Source: Undaria pinnatifida
Taxonomy: Eukaryota > Sar > Phaeophyceae > Laminariales > Alariaceae
Direction of reading: 5' to 3'
Assembly: GCA_012845835.1 (NCBI GenBank)
Contig: JABAKD010000015.1
Coordinates: 2,020,609 to 2,084,608 of the forward strand
Length of the DNA: 64,000 nucleotides
Positions 1 through 9,400 of the stretch are shown in pieces (the stretch's first letter is position 1; each line of letters opens with the position of its first letter). A program made the translations under genes and the position numbers. The notes under the pieces are model-generated. The model ran no database searches. It saw nothing but the letters and a program-made list of their open reading frames with translations, and was not told the DNA's origin.

Positions 1-1079
1 GCCAAGGACGAGATTCGCCAACTACTTCACAGGGGACCCCTGTGCAAAAGTACAGGCCACTCGCGTGAGTGGCTCTCTGTCCCAAGCTAAAACAATTACA
101 AAACATACTTTTGGTGGTGCGGCATAAAAAACAGTTCCATGGCGGCAGTGCATATCACAAAACGAGAAGCGTACATTGCCCAAAATTGCAAGTAAAAGGG
201 GTGGGAAGCACTTTCTACCAGAGACGGCCGATAAAGGGGGTATGGCCACTAACACAATCGCTAGAGGTAAGAAGCGTATTTTGCCAGGAAATTGCAAATA
301 AAAGAGGGTATAGCCGCTGACACGATCGCTATATGTGACCCCTCCCCGATCGTAGCCTTGGTTAACTCGTTTTTTTACTACGCCAACCAGCACCGCGCCT
401 AAACCAGCAGACATATTGTTTCCACCGATAGCGAACACTTTGCACCCATCAGACAGATCATGATCCAGATCATCTAGATCATCTAGATCCTATCTAATAT
501 ATCGGCGTGGTATCTTATGCAGGATCGATCGGTGCAGGAGAGATCCAACCCAGGAAACGTGTGCTAGAATAGCAGTCAGACCATTCGACCCCCACCAGGC
601 GACACCATCTATAAGCCATGAGGATCATACAGACCAGGGATTTGTCTTCCGTAAAGGACCCAGATCAATGACCAAGGCTACGGTAGGGAGGTACCCGCAG
701 TTTTCATTACCGGATCCAAGCCACTCGCACGAGTGACTCTGCAACTCACTGACGAAACGACTCTACAGGATATGCTTGGCGCAGCATGGCTAACTATTGC
801 ATTGCGGATTCATGTCGCGAAAATAAAAGAACACCCAAGCCTTGAGACCACAGAGGAACATGGGGTATGGTGTCAGGTGTACCACTCGCGCGAGTGACTC
901 CGGGCCACTGCTGTAAAAAAACGCCCTTAAAAAGGGTCACACACCCCCTATCTTAGCATTGGTCACATTGACCAAGGACACAGACCATGGCCAAAGATAT
1001 CATCTGTCCGATGTGTGAAATCTTGGTAGAAAGCAAAGATCGCTCGTTCGCCATGTGACCCCCCCCCCTCCTCCACAGT
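1..1079. other. Left edge, no gene recognised
   Basis: No convincing coding region is seen; the open frames here lack motifs. The stretch has a diverged tandem duplication (about 171-266 and 273-335, sharing the words ATTGCAARTAAAAG and ACACRATCGCTA), a GATC-rich patch at 465-500, and three copies of a short palindromic core described separately. Confidence 0.6.
655..840 (+). repeat. Dispersed repeat with CACTCGCGCGAGTG palindrome, copy 1
   Basis: The segment shares, in order, the words CAGATCAATG, CTACGGTAGGG, GGTACCC, a near-palindrome GCCACTCGCACGAGTGAC at 720-737, and CATGTCGCGAA with copies near 3940-4100 and 16205-16310. Core-only copies lie at 56-73 and 881-900, and a half-copy at about 16416-16430. 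The order is kept between distant copies, so this is a dispersed element rather than chance. No terminal repeats or coding capacity were recognised. Confidence 0.6.
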
Positions 1080-2702
1080 ATGAAGGAATGGGTTGTGGAA
1101 AATATGTGGGAAAGTGGGACCGGAGGAAAGATGTGGAGCATGATGAAAAAATGTGACGGAGTGTGCGAGAAGTGCGTTGTTGCTGGACGGGGAAATGTCC
1201 AAATATGTTGGTATTTTACGCCAAGGAGTTGCACAGGGATGTACACTATCACCCAATCTATTCAAGGTACATATGAATGACATGATAGTAGCAGTTGAAG
1301 CATCAAAGCAAGGAGTCACGATGGGGAAACATACTGTGTCGGGGTTGATGTTTGCGGATAACTTCGTGGGGATGTCAAAAACACCCGAAGTGTTGCAGAA
1401 ACGGATAGAGAAAACACAAGAGTACACTAGGAGATGGAGAGTGACAGCAAGCGTGAAAAAGTGCGCAGTAGTTGTATGTAACGGAGATAAGGTGAATCCG
1501 GTAAATTCCAAATGGAAGTAGGGAGAAGATGAACTACCGATTGTAGACCAGTATACGTACCTTGGCGTAGAGATCTTGAAGGATTTCTCTTGGGGTGCAC
1601 ACATATCGAAAGTAATAGGAGAGGGTAAATAACAAGAAGGCAACATGGATGCGATACTAACAGACCTGCACCTTGACACTAGGATTAAAATATGTATTCT
1701 GATAAATGTGAGTGTACCAAAGTTAGAGCATGCAGGAGAAGTATGGGAAGGGAACGCGAAGCTCGTAAAACAACTGCAAACAATGCAGATGACAGCAGCT
1801 AAAAATATTCTAGGATGCTCAAGTACGACGAGTGATACAGTACCAGGTATTAAAATCAGAACTAGGAATGTACCCACTTAAAACAAATGGATACGCGAGG
1901 AAGTTGAAATGGCAATATAAGGTATAGAATATATATGCCAGAAAAGAGGTCGCCAGCTACAGTTGATAGGGCTGTATGGGAGAAAATGACAAAAGGGCGA
2001 GCTGAAATAAGATGGGACAACGTAGTCGAGAAAATATGAAAGGATTCAGGGGGAGACCAAAAAGAGGTACTGTCTATGGGAAAAAATGGCGGGTACAAGA
2101 CAGAAGTAAAAGAAATAATAGAAGAAAGGGAAAGGCCAGCGCTAAGAAATAAGGTGAAAGAGGAGAAGCACTTAGAGGTATACGGGGTGTTGTGGGAAGA
2201 TATTGGAATGAAAACGCATCTGCACGGCCCAACGGACTACGCGAAAAAGCTGAAACTGCTATTTCGTGTAGAGGACCTGGACCTGCCAGAAAGAAGAAAG
2301 AAATATACTACTAGTCGGGAGGAGGAGAACCTGGCTACAAATATGTGCCCGTGTGGCACAACAATAGAGAGTAGGAATTACATAGTAGGAGAATGTGAAA
2401 TATACAAGGAGGAACGAGGTGCGTTAGAGGAGAAGATGAGGAAATTAGACGTATGTGACATGGAAGAGTTTGGTAGACTAGAGAGTAGCGAGAAAACGAT
2501 CGCTATCCTAGGAGATAGATGGTGGCCGCAGACGGCGAAAAAGGACGGGGAAAGGATATGCCAACAGTTTATATGTAATATATGGAAGAGGCGTAATGAC
2601 CGCCCAAATGTTGGAGGTGTCTGTAGTAGGAGTAGGAACGGTGCTCCGTCTCGAAAGGGATGCGTGGTCAATGGTCAAATGACTGAGGCAAGCGACAAAT
2701 GA
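1080..2702 (+). pseudogene. Decayed non-LTR retrotransposon (LINE) reverse transcriptase
   Basis: This is the C-terminal part of a LINE polymerase, spread over frames. The RT finger/palm motif GVAQGCTLSPNLF is encoded near 1225-1265, and the catalytic box reads FADN instead of FADD near 1350-1362. Downstream come YTYLGVEI (about 1553-1576), then AGEVWEGNAKLVKQL and AAKNILGCSS (1733-1825), then a cysteine/histidine-poor tail with CPCGTT and RWWPQT. The frame changes near 1150, in-frame stops occur at 1519-1521 and about 1630, and further breaks lie in 1880-2075. The last open part, 2076-2702, runs 208 codons to a stop next to a run of C. Lesions plus the altered catalytic aspartate make it inactive. 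No endonuclease domain is seen, so the copy is 5'-truncated or too decayed upstream. Similar proteins are common in brown-algal genomes, from family knowledge. Confidence 0.85.
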
Positions 2703-2731
2703 GTACGCTCCCCCCCCCCCCCCCCCCCCCG
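2590..2731 (+). repeat. LINE 3' end with poly(C) tail (repeat family C1)
   Basis: The terminal part of the LINE above (AGGAGTAGGAACGGTGCTCC to ACAAATGAGTACGC) ends in about 20 consecutive C at 2711-2730. Short antisense copies of the same end, each beside a G run, lie at 5700-5835, 31880-31970, 31981-32090 and 38285-38375. This marks the true 3' terminus of a retroelement family and suggests a poly(C), not poly(A), tail. Confidence 0.7.
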
Positions 2732-2744
2732 TCGAAACAGTGCA

Positions 2745-2930
2745 TCCCCCAGCGGCGCTCACCCTTCATGCGACTCGTCGAGCACCTCACGGTGCTTCGC
2801 GCATGGTGTACGCGATGTCTGCCTGGTCGATGAAAACCCGATGTGCTCCTGCCCGGTTTCTTAGGGATGCGGGGGTGTGTGGTCATACGACTGCGGCTAT
2901 GCATGAAATTAGAACATCCCCCGCCCAGGC
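2745..2930 (+). repeat. Poly(C)-ended short dispersed repeat (family C2)
   Basis: The unit runs from CTCACCCTTCATGCGACTCG through CACGGTGCTTCGCGC and GATGAAAACCCGATGTGCTC to GCTATGCATGAAATTAGAAC and a run of C. Near-full copies occur at 27520-27722 (minus), 28940-29125 (plus) and 38690-38990 (two, plus). End fragments lie near 6830, 15868, 41020 and 41085. Its 3' end (ATGCATGAAAT-GAGTAC-CCCCC) resembles the end of family C1, and here it directly follows a C1 copy in the same orientation. It is non-coding. Confidence 0.7.
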
Positions 2931-2939
2931 GGCGCGCAA

Positions 2940-3135
2940 GAAGTGAAAACCTTGCGTTAAAAACATACCCCGAATAATGAAGTAGAAAACATTTGCTTTA
3001 ATTCATCTTCTCCTTAAACTGCGTCTCGACCGTCTGAAAAATGCACCCCACAACAGCGCACAAGAATAGCAAGCCTTGCGTTTTAACCGTGCCTCGAAAC
3101 AGGCAGTAACATTAATTTTCCTTTAAATCTCCCCT
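2940..3135. repeat. Diverged tandem pair, about 115-bp unit
   Basis: Two neighbouring segments share CCTTGCGTT, a run near CCCCGAA/CCTCGAA and TTTAAWTCWYCTYC (about 2940-3015 and 3066-3135). They precede the small ORF at 3145. Confidence 0.4.
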
Positions 3136-3144
3136 TCTTACACC

Positions 3145-3369
3145 ATGTCTCGGGGTACAACGCAGCCCCTGTCTCCTTCACGAGAGTTTAAAGACGGGCG
3201 ATGGCTGAACAATACGCTGACGATCAAGGATGCGTGGGTGGAGAAGTACTACGAGACGGTCGTCAACTACCGGTTGGGGATAGAGGGAGACAAGGATCTC
3301 CAGAAGCAAGGTGTGGTCATTTGCTCCATCCGCGTGGCTATACAAGAAGGCGAATTGCCCGGGGTTTGA
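3145..3369 (+). CDS. Hypothetical 74-codon intronless ORF
   Basis: The ATG-to-TGA frame encodes a charged, soluble-looking peptide with segments such as FKDGRWLNNTLTIKDAW and KYYETVVNYRLGIEGDKD, then IRVAIQEGELPGV. Composition is more protein-like than the overlapping frame at 3201-3482. I do not recognise a family, and no signal peptide or membrane segment is seen. It could be a remnant of a mobile element. It could also be an upstream exon of the CRD gene: an internal AAG-CAA-G|GTGTGG would give a phase-1 donor that matches the phase-1 acceptor at 6404, but a one-in-three phase match is weak. Expression is not shown. Confidence 0.25.
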   Translation: MSRGTTQPLSPSREFKDGRWLNNTLTIKDAWVEKYYETVVNYRLGIEGDKDLQKQGVVICSIRVAIQEGELPGV

Positions 3370-3641
3370 TTCGCACTGCCCCCGTTAAACCCTTCTGTCG
3401 TGTCGTTTTCGGAGAACTCCGCGGATTCACTTTAACTAAAAACAACGTCGTAACATCCCCCCCAGCTAGTTGGCTAGGCTAGACCGGTCACGCCGTGTCC
3501 TAAAAGGTGGGCCTATTCTTCCCTTATGACGAAAATCTTCCTAATGCGGGTGTTCATCGTATATGGCCGATTGTTGTCCTCCCGAATACAGCAAGCGCGG
3601 GTGAGATGTATGTATGCGGTTACAAACAGCATGTTTTATGC

Positions 3642-3953
3642 TAACTTGGTGTACTCGGTCTCCAGCGTTTTTATCACGACTGGCCGCAGCGCCTCGTGTT
3701 CGCCCTCGACGGCGTTCTGACTTCAAATGTTTACGTGGCCCTGGTTAACATGTTCACCGTTTGGCGAACGAGCTGCCAGGAGCGATTCAGGACCAAGCGA
3801 ACATATCGATTCAACGCGTTGTTGAGGACAGCCTTAGGGGGCTGCGGGGAGCCGTTATCTAAACGCGGCGAACACATGTTAAACGAGAGAGCACGGTCGC
3901 CTATGGCGTCCTGGGGTTGTCCCCAACGATACCATTACATATTGGACGGATAG
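3642..3953 (+). CDS. Unrecognised open frame, possibly decayed coding sequence
   Basis: An open frame without an early ATG runs from about 3642 to the stop at 3951-3953. It encodes segments such as QRFYHDWPQRLVFALDG and VYVALVNMFTVW. This looks somewhat like protein in its first 60 codons and then becomes random-looking. No family was recognised. It may be a relic of a mobile element. Confidence 0.15.
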
Positions 3954-4100
3954 ACGAAGGCTACAACAGGATGGGGTACCCCCGTTTTGATTGCCGATTT
4001 GAGGCCACTCACGCGAATGGCTCTATTCTCCACCCAAAAACGGAAACAAGGTTATGTTGTTGGTGGCGGGGCATGTCGCGAATCCAAAAAAAGAACAATG
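3935..4100 (+). repeat. Dispersed repeat with palindromic core, copy 2
   Basis: It repeats the order of copy 1: AGGCTACAACAGG, GGGGTACCCCCG, the core GCCACTCACGCGAATGGC at 4004-4021, and GCATGTCGCGAATCC-AAAGAAC at about 4071-4096. Confidence 0.5.
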
Positions 4101-4244
4101 GATTAAAACCTGCACAGAGATATTGGGTAGCCGTTCGCGCGAGCCCCAAAAGGAAACAGCCCACTACCGGAACCTTGATGGATTCCGGTAGTGAGTTCTC
4201 TTTTTCGTTTAACGCAGGAGTTATCCAGAATCAGGTATACCGTA

Positions 4245-5060
4245 TCGGCGCCCCCGGTGGTCTAGTGGGTTGAAGTCGTACCTGCTAAGGTCGGTTCTGC
4301 TGATTCGAGCCCCCCCCGAGTGCATACTCGCACTCGTGGGGAATTTCTGTTGTGAAAAAATCAACTAGGACTGATTCTACGATAGCCCCCCCAAAAAACC
4401 AGCGGTTTTCTTTAACTTGCGTTTCATAGCTGCTCGACACGAGGAAGGGCGATACAATTAAAAAAAAAAACTTCACATGTTTTCTCGCTTGCAAAGAAGT
4501 ACCGAACGATGGCGTCGTCGGGGTGGCAAGGGGCACCGTATTGCAGTAGATGCGGCCGGGAGCTGCTTTCGAAACTTGCGATTTCGTTAACGAAAAGGGT
4601 GTTGGGGGGACTGTACCGTAGAACGACTCCTGACCGTTTGACGCGTGCTACGATAGGGGCAGCACTTTTCGTCTGAAATGATTTCTGAATGACTTAAGAC
4701 ACTCCTTAACCCAAAATCGTCGGAAAATACGCCCCGTTTATTTTCCCTGATTGTCGTTGTGTACCTAGGCCGCTGGATTTTTTCATCCGGTAGCAGTTTT
4801 ATTTTTCTCCAAATTGGTTTTGGGAGAGGTCTTAAGCTCCCGAATTGAGGAGTAGTAGTAAGAAAAAAGTGGTGCACCACTGTCGTAGGACGCGTCTCCT
4901 TCAACAAATCACGAGAGCGTGAAGTAGCAAAATCCGATGGAAATCGACGAGAGTTGGGAAAGCTGAACCCTCCCAGCGGAAAAAAAAGGCGTGTATGTAC
5001 CGGGGGAAGAGAAGGGACGACACCTGTGATCATGGCTTGTCCAGAAGCTGGAAAAAATGA
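4245..5060 (+). mobile_element. tRNA-derived SINE split by a MITE insertion
   Basis: The left part (about 4245-4366) has a tRNA-like head with a box A-like TGGTCTAGTGGG and a box B-like TGATTCGAGCC. It is followed by the family body GAGTGCATACTCG-CACTCGTGGGGA. The body then stops and resumes at about 4900 with CACGAGAGCGTGAAGTAGCAAAATCCGATG-split words typical of the SINE, ending ACACCTGTGATCATGGC-TTGTCCAGAAGCTGG and an A-rich stretch. The intervening sequence includes the inverted-repeat element at 4640-4896. The head is diverged from the copy at 5356. Confidence 0.6.
4640..4896 (-). mobile_element. MITE with GACGCGTGCTACGATAG terminal repeats
   Basis: The left end GACGCGTGCTACGATAGGGG and the reverse complement of the right end, GACGCGTCCTACGACAGTGG, match as terminal inverted repeats. 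The interior is an inverted copy of 7145-7412. They share GACTTAAGACACTCCTTAAC, CAAAATCGTCGGAAAATACG, TAGCAGTTTTATTTTTCTCC and GAGAGGTCTTAAGCTCCC, each read on opposite strands. There is no coding capacity, and no clear target duplication was found. It lies in a SINE. Confidence 0.75.
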
Positions 5061-5355
5061 AATGATATTTATTCAAAAAATAAACGAAAAACAAGGGGAT
5101 AGGGGAACACGGCCATTTAGTACCTTGTGAAGGAATTAGTGGGGTATTAGTCCGTTTGACCACTTGCAAAAGGTTGGCCAATAGCTTACCTAAACTAAGC
5201 TTTACAACAACCTGATGTTCCTTGGCGTGGAGCGCATCTGACACGCGATGCGCATATCGGCATAAGGAGGGAGTAAAATATGTTGCGGATTGCTTATAAA
5301 CGTAAACCGTAGCGATATATACGGGAACACGGCTACTTAGCACCTAATATAGCCA

Positions 5356-5656
5356 GTCGCCCCGGTGGCGTATCAGGTTATCCTCGAGCCTGGTATAGGT
5401 CAGTTTCGTGAGTTCGAATGCCCCCGAGTGCATACTCGTATAAATTCGTGGGGACTTTTCTTGTGCACAAATCGACTTGCGGAAAGCGCGAGAGCGTGAG
5501 TTAGCAACACTCGATGAAAAATCGACGAGCAGTGGAATTGCTGAACCCTATGCGCGATAAAAATTGAAGGCAAGAACGGGGGGGAGAAGGGACGACACCT
5601 GTGACCTTGTCCAGAAGTTGGAAAGTAGATGTGTGTGAAAAAAAAAAAAAAAAAAC
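5356..5656 (+). mobile_element. tRNA-derived SINE, full-length copy
   Basis: The head GTCGCCCCGGTGGCGTATC carries a box A-like sequence, and GTGAGTTCGAATGCC about 55 bases later is a good box B. Together they suggest an RNA polymerase III promoter from a tRNA ancestor. The body includes GTGCATACTCGTATAAATTC, GCGAGAGCGTGAGTTAGC and GACACCTGTGACC-TTGTCCAG. The 3' end is a run of about 17 A at 5640-5656. The same unit recurs at 62190-62502 (minus, full) and 28574-28817 (headless), and in fragments at about 18736, 25850, 32735 and 37545. Confidence 0.8.
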
Positions 5657-5699
5657 TCAGTTCGGAACGCTCTGGCAGGCGTGACGGATATCGATAATA

Positions 5700-5835
5700 G
5701 GGAGGGGGGGGGGGGGAGGGGCGCACTCATTTGTTGCTTGTGTTAGCCATTCGACCATTGGCCGCACATCCCTTTCGAGGTGGAACACCATTCCTACTCC
5801 TAATAGAGACACCTCCTCGTTTAGGCGGGGGGGGG
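5700..5835 (-). repeat. Family C1 3'-end fragment with poly(C) (seen as G run)
   Basis: On the minus strand the sequence reads AGGAGTAGGAATGGTGTTCC to CAAATGAGTGCGCCCC and then a C run of about 14 (plus strand 5703-5720). It matches the LINE 3' end at 2590-2731. A second G run lies at 5828-5837. Confidence 0.65.
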
Positions 5836-5946
5836 GGTTAAAATACATCTGGAAGCCATCCACCTCTGGCACCTCTACGATCGACCCTTAGACAACCGTG
5901 GAGACAAGGAAAACGTTGCCAAAAAAAGAGTGTGACAGCCGATACC

Positions 5947-6400
5947 AGCGCCGCGCCCAAGCTATCAGCGCTGCGCCCAAGCTATCCGCGCTGGCACACA
6001 TGGTACGGCAGAGAATCACGAAATCACAATGAAATTTGCGGTGTTAAAACCCGCACTCCCAGGTATCATGAGTCAACCTCTTGTTCAACCCACCTTCCCC
6101 AATCATGTTTCGACGAGCATGGAACTAAAGGGTCTACGTTAGCCAAGAAGTGTGCGATAACCGGAACTTGCACGGCAAAAATACGATTATCGGTACTGGA
6201 AAGCATGGTACGTCAGAGGCTGGTGCAAAAATAATGCCTATTTTGGTGTTAAACTCCCGTTCAAGAGAATAGCGCCGAAATATTGCTTGTTAAACTCCTC
6301 TTCAAGAGAATAGCGCAATAATGATGCCTACCTTGATGCTAAACTAATTATCTGAGACAAACGCAATAATAATGCCTCTTGTTCAACCCACGTCAATGCC
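5947..6400 (+). pseudogene. Relic copy of CRD exon 1 and short tandem repeats
   Basis: At about 6089-6160 the words TCTTGTTCAACCCAC, TTCGACGAGCATGGAAC and AAGGGTCTACG repeat the acceptor region and start of the real exon at 6404. In the same frame it still encodes CFDEHGTKGST beside the real GIDEYGNKGSP. It then diverges and has no matching donor. Around it are a 20-bp tandem repeat (GCGCCCAAGCTATC, 5947-5995) and about three 50-bp units with TTCAAGAGAATAGCG at 6232-6390. This is a decayed exon duplication. Confidence 0.55.
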
Positions 6401-6403
6401 CAG

Positions 6404-9400
6404 GTATTGACGAGTACGGAAATAAGGGATCTCCGGTGCCACGGTTCACGGACAACACGGACTGCCAGAAGGCTTTCAAGGCCTACATGTGCTACATCAA
6501 TTTCCCCAGGTTATATAACTATAATTGTACTACTGAAGGTCGTTACGGATAGCATGATACTGTGTAGAACAAAGGCAGGAAACGCACTTTTAGTCTCGTG
6601 CAGGAATTGTGGTGCCATGTTTCAACCAACTGGCGCCAACATAGGAGCGCGCTACAGCAAGCTTGCTGTGGCCAAGCAACATCCCGCAGTTGGCTTGTAG
6701 GGTTGATTATTCGCACACTAAAGGCGACATGATGCAAATGATACACGAATACCGGGGACGAGAACAACACAAATAATTTTTCGCACCCCACCCTCGCGGA
6801 AACCTATCGTGACGTCGAGCAGATGTTGGGGGAGGGGGGAGGGGGGAAGGGGTTTACTCATTGTCATGCATGACCGTGGTCTTTAGATCGTAGACCCTCT
6901 CAAGGATTGGGGAAGGGGGCGATTGTCGCAACCGATTCGCGACGAAATAATAATTTTTAGGCATACGCCAGGCTGACAGCTATTTTTTCAACGAACTGCG
7001 GCCTGCAGTATGTGCGTGTAGTAAAGTATGGGCATACTGAAGTAGCACTGTGTGTGTTTTTTTTGTAACGTCGGCGAACGTGTTCTGTTTTCCATTGTGA
7101 CAACTATCTCCGAGTGACAGCGGGGATTAGCTTGGAATTAGTATAACACGCGTGCTACGATAGAGGTGCACCACTTTTTTTCTTAACACTACTCCTCAAT
7201 CTGGGAGCTCAAGACCTCTCCCAAATCCTGATTTGGAGAAAAATAAAACTGCTGCTACCGGATGATAAATCCCATGGCCTAGGTACACGACGAGAATCAC
7301 GCCAAATGAATGGGGCGTATTTTCCGACGATTTTGGGTTAAGGAGTGTCTTAAGTCATTCAGAAACCAATTCTTCAGACGAAAAGCGCTACCTCTATCGT
7401 TGCACGCGTGTTCTTGCAATTGCAATTGCACGTCCCATGCGAGGGTGTCGAAGAAATGGCCATAGATAAGTCTAAATTTGGTATGTTTTTAACAGGCCGG
7501 GTCATGAATTACTCTCAACCCTCTTTGAAATGCACAATCGTTTTTGCGAAGTAGCTACATATTAACTCGTGAGGATACGTTTCGAAGTGGGCGGAGGGCT
7601 AACATATCGCCATAAACAACCACAACAATTAAACAGGCCACATTCACTTGCTCCGAATGAACCACCTGATCCAACAGTGTAATACAGGTGTGAAAGAGTG
7701 CGGAAAGAACCTGTTAATACTCACCTTTTCGGGCGCGTGCGAAAACCTCATGAGGGCAAACTACTTGCAATTTTCGTAGTGCAGTTCATTTTTGCACGTG
7801 AAAGGGTAATGATGGGTAATATATAGCTATTTTTGTGACGAACGCAAACAGACTAGGCTGTAAACTCGTCTAGGCTGGTCGATATGGTGCTTGCCGGGTT
7901 ACTTGCGCGGTGGCTGCTCAGGTTTTCTTTAATTTTCGAGACCTCCTTTTTGTGCTATCGTATATAGCTGGTACGGTGTCGCCCATAGGAACGTACGCCA
8001 TCATTTCCCCCTTTCCTCCCGCGACCACCCCCGAGGCTTCAAGTGGGCCACATCCCGAAGGGAAACCGGGTAACCGCAACGAATTAGTAGCCCTTTTAGA
8101 ACTCCTTCCACACGCTCGGGGACAAAACACTTGAGATTAGTGGGTCATACCTGGTATTCTTTGCAGCTCATAAAAAGGTTTAACAGACCACAACCGCTCG
8201 CTCGCGAAGAATAAAAAAGTGAGTTACACAGTATCAATGCGCAGAACGATTTTAGACCGAAACCGCCCTTGACAGAATCCAAGGGATTCACATATCTTTA
8301 AAGAGTGAAAAACGCCCGACCGGAGTATGACGCAGCTTGCAAAGATGAGTGTCGACCCTCAGTTTGATCGAACTCACAGCTCATGTATTTGGAACATTGT
8401 TCAGAAGTGGTAGACTTTCATTAAGACGTCAAGCGTGATGATTAGCGGTAAGAGCCTGGTCACTTGTAGGAGCGCATGCATAAAGCTCAAGGGGTGCAAA
8501 CTACTTGAAACTAGTATAGGATATGTATGCTTTGTTTTGCACGTGGTTGAAGGGTAGGGTATTTTTGCCTGTGGTAAACGGTTAATATGTCACAGTTATT
8601 AAGTGACGAACACACACAACCATGGCCATTAACAGGCCGCACCCCTTGTTCGTTCCTGATGGACAAGCTTGTCAAATTGTATAACCACACCAGGTGTTAT
8701 GATAGCGACAAGAGCTTAGTCGTTTGCAGAGGCGCTTGCGAAAACATTGTGGTGGTTTGTCTCAGCGTTCTAAGTCACGAGCACAGTCACAACCACGAAC
8801 AAGTAAGACTCGCAACGCTCTTTGGTGAACCAGCTAACACCCCGTAATACCTTTACGCCAACTTGTCAACTTGTGTAAAACATAATGCAGGTGTGATGAT
8901 AGCGACAAGAGCCTAGTCACATGTAGAAGCGCGTGCGAAAACCTGATGGTGGCTTGCCAGAACCAGAAAGATATGTGGCGTTGCGGAGAAAGCCAGTACT
9001 TCAACGGCTACGAGGCTGAAGAACCGGACACCGACGAAAATGGCGACCCTGTCTATCTCAGAGATTTCTTTCCAGGTACTATTTTGTGTTTTTGTATCTC
9101 ACCATTTCATTTTTTTCTACTCCAACCCCCAAATCTCGATATAAACATGCCAAAAATATATCTACAACACACCGCGATTTGCCGGTTACTTCAACTACGG
9201 AGACCGTTACTTCGTCTACCAGGCAAACGTATCCATTACAGGTCCTACCGTGTATACGTAATTTCCCCCATTCCTCCCCTTGTTTGTCTTCTGTATGGCA
9301 TGCTTTACCCAAGCGATTACCTATAATATAGTCTAATGTGGTTACGCGTTATTGGAGATGATAGCTGCTTGTGTATCCAGGGTATTTCCCCGTTTTCAGT

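Noticed and set aside
963-1877. 304-codon minus-strand open frame
   Set aside because: It is the antisense of the decayed LINE polymerase, whose motifs are on the plus strand.
3145-3369. Adding this ORF as exon 1 of the CRD gene
   Set aside because: The only support is one phase match; it has no signal peptide and no CRD cysteines.
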